Shown: in pieces, positions 8,035-16,438 of the stretch
Position numbering within the stretch: the first letter of the stretch is position 1
How the letters are laid out: every line of letters starts with the position of its first letter
Assembly: GCF_014651515.1 (NCBI RefSeq)
Contig: NZ_BMXA01000001.1
Span: 62,001 to 126,000 of the forward strand
Reading direction: 5' to 3'
Source: Arenicella chitinivorans
Lineage (GTDB): Bacteria > Pseudomonadota > Gammaproteobacteria > Arenicellales > Arenicellaceae
Length of the DNA: 64,000 nt
The notes under the pieces: model-generated
What the model saw: the letters and a program-made list of their open reading frames with translations, nothing else
The model's database searches: none
Told to the model about the DNA's origin: nothing
Made by a program: the position numbers and the translations under genes

Positions 8035-8433
8035 ATGTCTGATAAAACGATCCCCGTAAAACCAGAGTTGCTGGATGAAATCAAGAGGCTCTGTGAAGAG
8101 AACCGCGAAATTGCACTCATCAGTTTATGTACGACAGATGGATTTTCCATCAAGTCATTTGCCACGCGAGAATTGAGCGCTGAAGCTGATAAGTTGGCTG
8201 CCATGAGTAGCACCATTTCGGCCTTAAGTGAGTCTGCTGCTCAACAGGTTCTGAAAGGTGAGTTCAATGTCACTATCGTGGAATCAGGAGAGGGAAATAT
8301 GCTGTTTGTACGGACATCATATTTGGGTTTGCCGTGCGTTGTGACGGTGGCCGCTCGCGTCAATTTGTCTTTAGCCAAGGCGCGATTTGCTACTAAACGC
8401 ATGGCGGAAGTCATCCAAAAAATCGAGGCCTAG
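8035..8433 (+). CDS. roadblock/LC7-type protein B, module 2
   Basis: A 132-residue roadblock protein, paralogue of 5069-5485. Residues 23-48 read as helix, then IALISLCTTDGFSIKS, followed by KLAAMSSTISALSESAAQQ and a strand with EGNMLFVRTSY. ATG 8035 is chosen over the TTG two codons earlier. No strong ribosome site is visible, so coupling to the GTPase stop at 8015-8017 is likely. The gene ends the module and is followed by a clear terminator. Together with roadblock A it gives the locus two distinct roadblock types per module, which could form homo- or heterodimers around the GTPase (inference). Confidence 0.8.
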   Translation: MSDKTIPVKPELLDEIKRLCEENREIALISLCTTDGFSIKSFATRELSAEADKLAAMSSTISALSESAAQQVLKGEFNVTIVESGEGNMLFVRTSYLGLPCVVTVAARVNLSLAKARFATKRMAEVIQKIEA

Positions 8434-8452
8434 TCGCTTCTCTGAAAGGATT

Positions 8453-8481
8453 GAAAGGGTGGCCTATGAGCCGCCCTTTTT
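8453..8481 (+). terminator. terminator of the BLUF/roadblock/GTPase locus
   Basis: AAAGGGTGGC pairs with GCCGCCCTTT, with a small mismatch, around a short loop and is followed by TTTTT. It lies 20 bases after the last roadblock stop codon and also faces the convergent TerB-like gene. Confidence 0.8.
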
Positions 8482-8513
8482 AATGGCATCTGTTCGCGCA
8501 ATCGCCTGAAAGT

Positions 8514-8936
8514 TTAAAACTTAGAGCGATCGTTTTTTATGGTAATTACGTCAACGATTTTTTCGATGTCGGCTTCACTGACTTCAAAAGTATTGGCGTA
8601 CGCACGAAGCAGCAAGTTTTCGGCTTCGTCCAAATAACCATCCGCCATGGCAATGTCGAACATATTCGCCATCGCGATACGTTGTTGTTTTTCGTCTAAA
8701 GAGGCGGCAACCAGCGGGATACAGTCTTCTAGCGGTGTATCGTTCCACACAGCAATCGCGGTGTTCCAGTCATCGGTGGTCTTAAAGCCGTCTAAGCGGT
8801 TAATGATTGCCATCTCGTGTGCGTCCAGTTCACCGTCGATGGCGGTAATCGTAATTGTGGCAAGCAATAGTGCTGCCTTTGGAGGGATCGTTGGTTTCAT
8901 AAAAGCATAGATGGGGGCGTTATCCGAGCATAGCAA
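8514..8936 (-). CDS. TerB-like helical protein
   Basis: A 140-residue, acidic, all-helical protein with the TerB/DjlA-N pattern: AALLLATITITAIDGELDAHEM near residue 16 and AMANMFDIAMADGYLDEAE near residue 95, each a helix with a D-G-x-L/Y-D-x-x-E metal-binding-like turn. TerB domains are found in tellurite-resistance and many envelope-stress contexts; here no other ter gene is present, so the role is open. An alternative start, ATG at 8900, would remove 12 residues and bring the protein closer to the usual TerB length. No strong ribosome site decides between them. It is convergent with the light-sensing locus. Confidence 0.7.
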   Translation of the reverse strand: MLCSDNAPIYAFMKPTIPPKAALLLATITITAIDGELDAHEMAIINRLDGFKTTDDWNTAIAVWNDTPLEDCIPLVAASLDEKQQRIAMANMFDIAMADGYLDEAENLLLRAYANTFEVSEADIEKIVDVITIKNDRSKF

Positions 8937-9012
8937 GTCGAATGTAACTGTTTTTGTAGCCTGCTATTCTATGCTGTTTTATAGTGGAGAGGCGATGTGG
9001 TTTCATTGGCTT

Positions 9013-9912
9013 TTACGCGATCGGCTCGATCACTGCGTATTGCGACAGAAATTTGGTGATGGCCTGAATGGATTCGGGCTCGTCTAGCATGGGGGCATGA
9101 CCAACGCGTGGTACTTCCACTTGGTGCAGGCTTGGATTTAGTTGCTGCATTTTCGTCACACATTCGCGCGTCAGCAGATCAGAAATTGCCCCTCGGATTA
9201 TGAGCATCGGACGATCCTTGATTGTAGTGAACAAGGGCCACATATCCGCCGGCCTGTTTTCATTGTAGTCGTCATTAAAGGCATCAGAAATGTGCGGATC
9301 ATAAGCAAGAACTGGCTTGCCGCTGCTGTCTTCAGTATAGATTCGTGCAGTAAACGCTGCCCAGTCATCGCCCGAAGCATCGGGGAAAGCGATTTGGTTT
9401 ATCAGTTTCGTCTGTGCAATGGCTTCGGGCCAGTTCGTTACCGGTTGAAGTTTTCCCACGTATTTTTTGAGCCGGTTCAACGCGTCGGCAGGTATTTCAG
9501 GACCGATATCGTTCAAAACCAGGGCGGTAACGCGTTGCGGTTGCATGGCCGCCATGACCATGCCAATGATGCCGCCCATGGACGTGCCGATAATTGTGAC
9601 CTTTTCGATCTGTAGATGCGCCAGCAATGTAAACATGTCCTGCGCATAAGTTTGCGGTGTGTAGTTCGCGCTGTTGCTGTCGTAGTCGGATAAGCCTCGA
9701 CCGCGTTGGTCCACCACCACACACCGATAGCGTTCAGATAGATAAGGGATCAACGGTTCGAAGTCAGCGGAGTTGCGAGTGAGTCCATGCATGCACAAGA
9801 CTACCGGACGTGCGTCCGCGCCGTGTGCCAAGACGTAATCGCGTGCGTACAGTTTGAGGCCGTCCTGGCTTGTGTATTCGATTACCTTGAATTCTCGTTT
9901 GCTTAAATCCAT
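9013..9912 (-). CDS. alpha/beta-hydrolase
   Basis: A 299-residue alpha/beta-hydrolase. The oxyanion region VLCMHGLTRNSADF lies near residue 40, the nucleophile elbow is GTSMGG (Ser near 107), the acid is probably the Asp in RGAISDLL, and the catalytic His is in VGHAPML near the end. There is no signal peptide, so it is cytoplasmic. ATG 9912 is used; it begins one base after the stop of the upstream acyl-CoA synthetase, so the two form an operon. In this regulon it could hydrolyse ester oligomers or an acyl product imported by the TonB receptor and symporter. The substrate cannot be read from the sequence. Confidence 0.88.
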   Translation of the reverse strand: MDLSKREFKVIEYTSQDGLKLYARDYVLAHGADARPVVLCMHGLTRNSADFEPLIPYLSERYRCVVVDQRGRGLSDYDSNSANYTPQTYAQDMFTLLAHLQIEKVTIIGTSMGGIIGMVMAAMQPQRVTALVLNDIGPEIPADALNRLKKYVGKLQPVTNWPEAIAQTKLINQIAFPDASGDDWAAFTARIYTEDSSGKPVLAYDPHISDAFNDDYNENRPADMWPLFTTIKDRPMLIIRGAISDLLTRECVTKMQQLNPSLHQVEVPRVGHAPMLDEPESIQAITKFLSQYAVIEPIA

Positions 9913-9913
9913 C

Positions 9914-11476
9914 TTAGTGATATTGATCTTGTGCGTAGCGCGCACGCAGTTCGCGCTTTAGAATTTTACCATTCGGATTACGCGGCAATTCGTCGATAAA
10001 GATAACATCAGTTATTCGTTGTTGCCTACCGAGTTTTTGGTTAGCCCAAGTCATGATTGCAGTCGCATCGTCACGCGTGTCGGCGTTGCGGACTACTAGC
10101 GCAACCGGAGTCTCGCCCCATTTACGACTTGCGGCAGCGATCACGGCGACGTCATTGACCGCAGGGTGCTGAAACAGAACAGCCTCGATATCTTGCGGAT
10201 ATATATTCTGTCCACCGGATAGAATCATATCCTTCTTTCGATCCACGATGTATAGAAAACCCGCATCGTCTAGATAACCAATGTCGCCCGTACGCAGCCA
10301 CAGGCGGCCATGCGGGTCGGTATAGCTGGCATCTCGATTGGCATCCTCGCGATTAAGGTATCCGGGCATGGTGATGCGTCCACGTGACACGATCTCTCCA
10401 CTCTTATTTGCGGGCGCCGGACGGTCTTCGTCGTCAAGAATAAGAATGTCGGTTCCGATCAATGGCTTGCCTACGGAAGACCATCTGCCCTCCGATTGTT
10501 CGGGGTCGATCGTCGTAATCACGCCTTCAGTTAAGCCGTAAAGCTCAATGATGCCGCAATCAAACTGCTTGAATAACGCGCGTTTGACGTCTGCGTGCAA
10601 GGGTGAACCGCAACTCATCATGGATTGCATGCTAGACAGGTCGATCGCGTCAGTTGTCTGTTCGATGGCCTCGACAATACGTTGAAACTGAATGGGCACC
10701 ATGGCGGTATGCGTAATTTGCTGATGCTTGACGGTATCGAGAAATGAGAACGCATCGAAGTGTGTATGTATCACAACGCTGCCGCCGGCAAGCAGGGTGG
10801 TGAGCATCGCTACCCAGGAGATGTTTGAATACAAACCCAGCGTCAATAGGGTTCGACTTTTGCCGTGGTAGCGCAGCGCGATAGCCAGGTCGTAGGCCCA
10901 GTCACGTCGTCCTGCATGGTTGTGTACGATGCCTTTAGGTAGACCAGTTGTGCCCGAGCTGTAGATGATGTTCAGTGGCAACGTTGGGTGTATATCAACA
11001 CTGGGTAAGCTGGTCGGTTGGTTTGCCATCAGATCGGCAAAGGGCGTCCAGCCTTCGTCGGGCTCGTCGCACAACCAAAGCGTCAGGCTTGCGGGCAAAC
11101 GATCGCGGAGGCGATTTAGTCTTTGTGCCTGATCCCGTGTTACGGCAAGGGCGCTAATCTTCGCGTCCATCAGCATGCCGAGTAAGGCATCATCATTTAC
11201 GGAAAGATTGATTGGAACTGAAACCACGCCAGCAGCCATGGCACCGAGCAAGGTGGTTAACATCGGTAGGCCGTTCGACATGACGACGCCAAGCGTTTGC
11301 CCGCCCTCGATTCCGTGTTGCGCTAGACCATGCGCAAACTGGTGTGCCTCGTTGGTAAGTTGTTGCCAGGTCAGGTGTGTTTCGCCGCAACTGGCAGCGA
11401 TGTCCTGGCTGCGCCATTTACCATGTAATGCGAAAATTTCAGGCAGAAACGGCGCCTTTGCGTCAAAAAAGTCCAT
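9914..11476 (-). CDS. acyl-CoA synthetase (AMP-forming)
   Basis: A 520-residue member of the class I adenylate-forming family, which joins a carboxylic acid to CoA through an acyl-AMP. The P-loop-like A3 motif YSSGTTGLPKG is near residue 170, YGLTEG near 310, the hinge region is TGDIGYLDDAGFLYIVDRKK, and the C-terminal catalytic lysine is in NPNGKILK. Start ATG 11476 has AAGAAG eight bases upstream; a GTG three codons earlier is less likely. It overlaps nothing and is followed by the alpha/beta-hydrolase after one base. It lies downstream of the TonB receptor gene, so it may share that operator-controlled promoter or have its own in the 134-base gap. The chain length of its substrate is unknown. 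Confidence 0.92.
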   Translation of the reverse strand: MDFFDAKAPFLPEIFALHGKWRSQDIAASCGETHLTWQQLTNEAHQFAHGLAQHGIEGGQTLGVVMSNGLPMLTTLLGAMAAGVVSVPINLSVNDDALLGMLMDAKISALAVTRDQAQRLNRLRDRLPASLTLWLCDEPDEGWTPFADLMANQPTSLPSVDIHPTLPLNIIYSSGTTGLPKGIVHNHAGRRDWAYDLAIALRYHGKSRTLLTLGLYSNISWVAMLTTLLAGGSVVIHTHFDAFSFLDTVKHQQITHTAMVPIQFQRIVEAIEQTTDAIDLSSMQSMMSCGSPLHADVKRALFKQFDCGIIELYGLTEGVITTIDPEQSEGRWSSVGKPLIGTDILILDDEDRPAPANKSGEIVSRGRITMPGYLNREDANRDASYTDPHGRLWLRTGDIGYLDDAGFLYIVDRKKDMILSGGQNIYPQDIEAVLFQHPAVNDVAVIAAASRKWGETPVALVVRNADTRDDATAIMTWANQKLGRQQRITDVIFIDELPRNPNGKILKRELRARYAQDQYH

Positions 11477-11610
11477 ACTTATCACTTCTTAAGTCAGCCG
11501 GCGTGTCGGGCCGACAGTTCGCTGCTATGCAGCATGATGGAAATTGGGTGACAGCCAGGCTGTGTCCAGGTCGGTTACAACCCGGGTGTCACCGCACAGA
11601 GTGGCTCAGA

Positions 11611-13863
11611 TTAGTAGCGGTAACCGATACTCAAGCTGATGGTGCGTGGGTCACCGTAGTAGCCAACGACCGTGTCTTCGCCGCCAAGGCCTGGTCCAGC
11701 TTCGGTCGTGGCAAAGTTATATCCAGCTAATCGATATTCTTTGTCTCCTAGGTTTTTACCTTGCAGTGAAATCCAAAGTCGATTATTCGGCGAGGTAAAG
11801 GTCAGCCCCGCGTTAAATAGGGTGTAGGCTTCTTCGTCCAGTTGCGAAGGCACCTCAAAGATTTGCGTGTCGCTGCGATAAGCAATATTGCCGGTAACGA
11901 CCATGCCCCAATCTGAGAACACGCGGCTATGGTGTGAGAAACCAAAATTGACTGAAGTGTCGGGTGTGTTCGCGAAACCCCAAAAATCGGCGACATCAGT
12001 CAAGCTGCCAGTGTTTGGGTCCGCGGTGAGAACTTGATCAAACTCGGCGTCCAACAGGCCGGCAGTAAGGTTCGCGGTTAAAGCGTCAGATACGGCATAG
12101 ACAAGCTCGAGTTCGACCCCTTGAATGCTGGAATCCGCTGCGTTTAACACGGTGGAGGCGAAATCCGCACCGCTGTCGATGGTACGTTGAATCGTGACCT
12201 GCTGGTCCTGATAATCCGAATTGAAATACGCGACGTTCGCGCGCAGACGATTGTCGAACAGCTCCGCTTTGTAGCCGATTTCAACCGTGCCAACAGTCTC
12301 CGGGTCGTAGGGGTCAAAACCGGACGCGATCTGGTCGGTTCGCGCACGCATGTCAAAACCGCCTGATTTGAAGCCTTCGCTGTAACTGGCGTAAATCAGG
12401 TTGTCACCAGCAGTGCGGTATTCGAGGCCAACCCGTGGGGAGAATTCAGACCAGTCCTCACTGCCGACCGCATCGGTTCGTACAATGCCCGGTGCAATCG
12501 GCGTCGTATCAAAGTCAACCACTTGACCGAGGAACAACGTGTTCTTCGCGGTCGCGTCTTTTTCATCTTGGGTGTAACGACCGCCTAGCGTCAGTGACCA
12601 ACGGTCATTGAGGGTCCAGTTAGCTTGTGCGTAGGCTGAGCTGCTGGTGGTGTCGACACAGCCCTCGGTGGTCGCAGAAATCGGTAAGGCGCCTCCGGCG
12701 AACTCTTCGAGTAAAGCATGGAATGTTCCGCATGCTTCACCAGTGTAGTAATAAAGACCGCCAACGATATCCAAGTTATCACCGGTGTAACTCAGTTGTA
12801 GCTCCTGTGTTGTTTGATCATCGTCGTAACGCGCGGGGACATCAAAAGAACGCAAGATGGTGTTGTCGAAATCGATATTGGTGTCGGTAAATCCTTCGCG
12901 CGCGGCGGTAATTGAACGCAGCGTTAAGCTATCGTTGATTACCCATTCTGCATGCAATGCGTATCCTTCGCTTTCAACATAGTTCTCGGTCGACATGCCA
13001 GCACGGGTACTGAAAACGTCTTCCAATACAGGCTCACCCGTCAGATCACTTGGCGTTAAGCGATGACCGCCTTTGGCGTTCGAGTTGTCTTCGGTGCGAT
13101 CAGCCGTGAATTTAAACGATAGATTATCCGTTGGGTAAAATTCAGCGGCGATGCGTCCGGCCACCATGTCTTTGTTGTAGTTTTCTTCGCCTAGGTTGAT
13201 GAATTCGCCGAAGCCATCGCGATTAAGTGAGGCAACCGCGCCTCCGATGTACAGTTTTTCGCCCATCAGTGGTGCCGCAGCGGAAATTTTCAGGTCGCGC
13301 TGGTTATAGGAGCCGACTTTAGCTTCGACTGAAAATTGATCAGCATCACGCAGTTTGCGTGTCACGTATTTGAGTGCGCCACCAATCGTGTTTTTGCCAT
13401 ACAGTGTGCCTTGTGGGCCCCGTAGCACCTCAACGCGTTCGACATCGAGAATGTCCAGCACTGCGCCCTGTGGTCGCGCAACGTAAACATCATCAACATA
13501 AACCCCGACTCCAGGTTCAAACCCCCATAACGGATCCTGTTGGCCGACACCGCGGATATAGGCGGTCAAGGTGGTGCTGGTGCCACGGCTTACTTGCAGT
13601 GTCGTATTTGGCAAGCGTTGTTGCAAGTCCGTGATATTTTCTACCCCTGACTCACTCAAGGCCATGCTGTTAAATGCGGATACCGCAACGGGGACGTCTT
13701 GCAAGTTTTCTGAAATGCGACGCGATGTGACGACAATTTCTTCTAATTGAGTGGGTTGAGCTTGTGCGTCGGATTCGGCTTGCGCGTGGCCCATTGCGGG
13801 AACCGATAGGCAAGCCAGTGCCACCATTGTGGGCACAAATCTGGGTGCAGTTAACTTCTGCAT
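11611..13863 (-). CDS. TonB-dependent outer-membrane receptor
   Basis: A 750-residue outer-membrane receptor. A signal peptide (residues 1-27, ending AMGHAQA) is followed by a TonB box, EEIVVTSRR, near residue 42. The plug domain contains the RGxGQQDPLWG and LRGPQGTLYGKNTIGG motifs, and the rest is a beta-barrel ending in an aromatic residue (SIGYRY). Sequence style is that of the large sphingomonad/marine group of receptors used for uptake of carbohydrates, aromatics or lipidic compounds rather than strictly siderophores. Its promoter carries two TTCAAC-type operators, one lying between -35 and -10. It forms a regulon with the SSS symporter, SDR and secreted esterase genes, which suggests import of a product of the esterase. 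Confidence 0.93.
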   Translation of the reverse strand: MQKLTAPRFVPTMVALACLSVPAMGHAQAESDAQAQPTQLEEIVVTSRRISENLQDVPVAVSAFNSMALSESGVENITDLQQRLPNTTLQVSRGTSTTLTAYIRGVGQQDPLWGFEPGVGVYVDDVYVARPQGAVLDILDVERVEVLRGPQGTLYGKNTIGGALKYVTRKLRDADQFSVEAKVGSYNQRDLKISAAAPLMGEKLYIGGAVASLNRDGFGEFINLGEENYNKDMVAGRIAAEFYPTDNLSFKFTADRTEDNSNAKGGHRLTPSDLTGEPVLEDVFSTRAGMSTENYVESEGYALHAEWVINDSLTLRSITAAREGFTDTNIDFDNTILRSFDVPARYDDDQTTQELQLSYTGDNLDIVGGLYYYTGEACGTFHALLEEFAGGALPISATTEGCVDTTSSSAYAQANWTLNDRWSLTLGGRYTQDEKDATAKNTLFLGQVVDFDTTPIAPGIVRTDAVGSEDWSEFSPRVGLEYRTAGDNLIYASYSEGFKSGGFDMRARTDQIASGFDPYDPETVGTVEIGYKAELFDNRLRANVAYFNSDYQDQQVTIQRTIDSGADFASTVLNAADSSIQGVELELVYAVSDALTANLTAGLLDAEFDQVLTADPNTGSLTDVADFWGFANTPDTSVNFGFSHHSRVFSDWGMVVTGNIAYRSDTQIFEVPSQLDEEAYTLFNAGLTFTSPNNRLWISLQGKNLGDKEYRLAGYNFATTEAGPGLGGEDTVVGYYGDPRTISLSIGYRY

Positions 13864-13980
13864 GGTATTTCTCCTCTGGCGATGTCGTGTAAATCACCGG
13901 CAGGGCAGTGACTTACTGATTTTATAAATAGTTTTAAGTTTGTATGACAGTGATTAAATCCAAAATGCAGGCAATAGAAA

Positions 13981-13996
13981 TTCAACAACTGTTGAT
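13981..13996. promoter_or_regulatory. operator 1 of the TTCAAC-N4-GTTGAA family
   Basis: TTCAAC AACT GTTGAT, one mismatch from a perfect inverted repeat. It lies just downstream of the receptor promoter -10 box, 25 bases from operator 2. Confidence 0.7.
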
Positions 13997-13999
13997 TTC

Positions 14000-14028
14000 A
14001 GAATACTCAACGATTGTTGAACTGTCAA
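14000..14028 (-). promoter_or_regulatory. promoter of the TonB-receptor gene
   Basis: Read on the minus strand: TTGACA (14028-14023), 17-base spacer, TATTCT (14005-14000). Operator 2 fills the spacer exactly, which is the geometry expected of a repressor that blocks RNA polymerase. Confidence 0.75.
14006..14021. promoter_or_regulatory. operator 2 of the TTCAAC-N4-GTTGAA family
   Basis: CTCAAC GATT GTTGAA, one mismatch from a perfect repeat, located between the -35 and -10 boxes of the receptor promoter. Confidence 0.75.
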
Positions 14029-14060
14029 CACACGGAGGGTCGATCGCTGTCAGGGGGCGG

Positions 14061-15479
14061 CTATTTACGCGTCACAAGCGTGTAGCAACCGACGAGCAAT
14101 ACGGAAACGCCAATTGCCACCGTGGCCGAAACAGCGGGGTTGGTGACACCCAACAACAGATTCAAGATCAGGTGCATAGCAAGCCCAATCGCGGCGGCCA
14201 TGCCGATTATCCAAGCGGGTAGTGGCCGGGTGAGTAATACGCCAAATAGAATTGGTGCAGCGGATGCCGCGGCCAATCCGTAAACGCCTTTTTGTGCGAA
14301 CAAGCCAATTAGGGGTGGTGGATTTAGGGCCAGTATTAGGGCTACAACGCCAACCAGGATTAACAAGCCACGTGACCACATTAATGCGTTCTTTAGACCG
14401 CCAAAAAGAGGGGTGGCGATGTCATTGATCACCATGGCGGAGAGTGACACCAGAATGCCATCTAGCGTGCTCATTCCAGCGGCCAGCAAGGTTAGGAAGA
14501 TGAAGGTGAGGATGTATTGACCGAGTGCACCTTCAGAAAACCGGTGCAGCAAGTACTCACGAACTACGGCGTCTTGATTGGGTATATCAAGCCCGGCCAA
14601 GCGTGCATAAAAACCCACTGCTAGGATCAGGCTGAAACAAAAGCCGACAACCACGGTGGTGGTTATAAATTTTGCGATATCGTGTTCGCCCCGCAGATAG
14701 AGCACCTTGGTCAGAATGTGTGGCTGTAACATCAGCGCAAAGGTGACGACGAAGCCGCTCAGAAAGACGGAGATGAAATCGTAGTAGAGACGACTCTCGG
14801 GGTTATACACACTGGCGTAATGCTCACTGACCGATTGCAATGAGGACAGAATGCCTTGATCAAAATAATCCATGCCATCGACGAATAAGAGCAGTGCGAT
14901 CATCAGCATCATGACGCCTTGCAAAGTATTGGTATACGCATGCGCATAGGTGCCGCCCATCAAAACGTACGAGAATACAAACAGTAAGATGATGATAAGT
15001 GCCTGCGTTTGAGTCACTGGAAACAGCCCGGTCATCAGGATTGCGCAACCAACTAAAATCAGTACGACGAAGGTGATTGACAGCAAGTTAATGAACGCGA
15101 AAAACAGACGTAATTCTCGGCTCTGATAGCGATGATAAATCCATTCGGGGATGGTTAGGGCTCGGTGCTGCTCACCGAGGCGAAGAAAGCCGCGTGTCAA
15201 GACCAAGAATGCGGCGAGAATCCCGAGTGATGCTGAGACGCCGTAGTGCAGAAAAGCGGAGAGTCCATCCTGGTAGACAAACCCCGGGTTAATAACAAAG
15301 GTTGCCGTGGAGGCAATTGAGGCCGCCAATGTGAAACCGATAACATACGGGCTCATGTCTTTGTTCCCTATTGCAAAGCCTTTCAAATCGCTGGTGCGTC
15401 GCATGCCGACCCAGGATAACCAGAGAACCAGTCCGGCGTAGCTGAAAGTGATTAGGTATTTGAACAATTCGGGTGTCAT
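14061..15479 (-). CDS. sodium/solute symporter, SSS family
   Basis: A 472-residue inner-membrane transporter with about 13 hydrophobic helices and the SSS pattern. GFTLAASIASTATFVINPGF near residue 48 is the TM2 region that binds sodium, the GGTYAHAYTNTLQG motif is near 170, and LTLLAAGMSTLDGILVSLSA near 340 matches the TM8 'STaDs-L' segment. Such carriers move monocarboxylates, amino acids or sugars with sodium. It is divergent from the SDR gene; its promoter has an operator embedded between -35 and -10. The TonB receptor gene lies downstream on the same strand but has its own promoter. A role as the inner-membrane step for the substrate brought in by the receptor is inferred from the shared operators. 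Confidence 0.9.
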   Translation of the reverse strand: MTPELFKYLITFSYAGLVLWLSWVGMRRTSDLKGFAIGNKDMSPYVIGFTLAASIASTATFVINPGFVYQDGLSAFLHYGVSASLGILAAFLVLTRGFLRLGEQHRALTIPEWIYHRYQSRELRLFFAFINLLSITFVVLILVGCAILMTGLFPVTQTQALIIILLFVFSYVLMGGTYAHAYTNTLQGVMMLMIALLLFVDGMDYFDQGILSSLQSVSEHYASVYNPESRLYYDFISVFLSGFVVTFALMLQPHILTKVLYLRGEHDIAKFITTTVVVGFCFSLILAVGFYARLAGLDIPNQDAVVREYLLHRFSEGALGQYILTFIFLTLLAAGMSTLDGILVSLSAMVINDIATPLFGGLKNALMWSRGLLILVGVVALILALNPPPLIGLFAQKGVYGLAAASAAPILFGVLLTRPLPAWIIGMAAAIGLAMHLILNLLLGVTNPAVSATVAIGVSVLLVGCYTLVTRK

Positions 15480-15507
15480 TATGGTGGCCTCTTAAAATTA
15501 TCCGCAA

Positions 15508-15536
15508 ACTATATTCAACGTATGTTGAATTTGCAA
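15508..15536 (-). promoter_or_regulatory. promoter of the SSS symporter gene
   Basis: Read on the minus strand: TTGCAA (15536-15531), 17-base spacer, TATAGT (15513-15508). Operator 3 fills the spacer. The same operator lies about 70 bases upstream of the divergent SDR start and could repress both directions. Confidence 0.7.
15514..15529. promoter_or_regulatory. operator 3, perfect TTCAAC-N4-GTTGAA
   Basis: TTCAAC GTAT GTTGAA, a perfect 6-4-6 inverted repeat, shared by the divergent symporter and SDR genes. Confidence 0.8.
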
Positions 15537-15596
15537 TTGTATTTATGCAATGATTAGCGCCGTTTTAAAATTACAACCGATCAGACAGGGTAAACT

Positions 15597-16343
15597 ATGG
15601 AACTTACACGCAAAGTAATTGTCATCACCGGCGGCGCCGGCGGTTTAGGACTGGAGATGGCCCGCGCCATGCAAGCACACCATGCAAACGTGGTCTTGAT
15701 CGATATTGATCAGCAACGAATCGACCAAGCAATAGCTCAGCTTCCTGGCGCCACGGGCTATGCCGCAAACCTATGTGACGAGGCTCAAGTGGTCGATGTG
15801 TTTCAACGGATTGTTGATGCGTGCGGTGCGGTGGATGCATTGATCAATAATGCAGGGGTAACCAACGACGGTTTGTTACTCAAACAGCGAGAGGGTGATG
15901 TGACCAGTTTGGCGTTGTCTCGTTTCCAGTCAGTGTTAGATGTCAATTTGACCGGCTCATTTCTCTGCGGACGAGAGGCGGCAGCGCACATGGTTAAGGC
16001 TGGGGTCAAAGGCGTGATCGTCAACATCTCCAGTATCAGTCGTGCCGGGAACGTAGGGCAGACCAGCTACTCGGCTACCAAGGCGGCCGTGGTTGCCATG
16101 AGCACCACCTGGTGCAAGGAATTGGCACGCTATGGAATACGTTCGGTCGCGATCGCGCCGGGTTTTGTGCGCACGGAGATGACCGCCAGTATGCCACCAG
16201 AAATTCTGTCACGTATTGAGGCGCAAATCCCAGTGAATAGAATGGCGCAACCAGCTGAAATCGCATCGGGTGTTCTATTCGCGTTGCAAAATGACTATTT
16301 TAACGGACGGGTTTTGGAGATTGATGGTGGCTTACGGTTGTAA
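15597..16343 (+). CDS. SDR-family dehydrogenase/3-oxoacyl reductase-like
   Basis: A 248-residue classical short-chain dehydrogenase/reductase. The Rossmann motif is TGGAGGLG (residues 11-18), Asp near 37 in VLIDID suggests NAD(H) preference, NNAG is near residue 85, and the catalytic Ser, Tyr and Lys appear in NISSIS and YSATKAA. C-terminal IDGGLRL is the usual SDR ending. It resembles FabG and 3-hydroxyacyl dehydrogenases. It is divergent from the symporter, shares operator 3, and is followed by the TetR regulator gene, which has its own promoter. Oxidation of a 3-hydroxyacid or hydroxyacyl intermediate released by the esterase is a reasonable guess. Confidence 0.9.
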   Translation: MELTRKVIVITGGAGGLGLEMARAMQAHHANVVLIDIDQQRIDQAIAQLPGATGYAANLCDEAQVVDVFQRIVDACGAVDALINNAGVTNDGLLLKQREGDVTSLALSRFQSVLDVNLTGSFLCGREAAAHMVKAGVKGVIVNISSISRAGNVGQTSYSATKAAVVAMSTTWCKELARYGIRSVAIAPGFVRTEMTASMPPEILSRIEAQIPVNRMAQPAEIASGVLFALQNDYFNGRVLEIDGGLRL

Positions 16344-16375
16344 ACGGCAGGGGCGCCACTGGCCGCACAGCGAAA

Positions 16376-16404
16376 TTGACGCTAATCTGCGAGGTTCTTA
16401 TAAT
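16376..16404 (+). promoter_or_regulatory. promoter of the TetR regulator gene
   Basis: TTGACG at 16376-16381, a 17-base spacer, and a perfect TATAAT at 16399-16404. No TTCAAC-type operator overlaps it, so the regulator is probably made constitutively. It also rules out translation starts upstream of about 16410. Confidence 0.8.
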
Positions 16405-16438
16405 CAACACAACCTTTCTGCCTTTTAGTGCTAAACCA

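Noticed and set aside
13944-14222. 92-codon frame across the TonB-receptor promoter
   Set aside because: It runs through the operators and into the end of the symporter gene on the other strand, and has no ribosome site.
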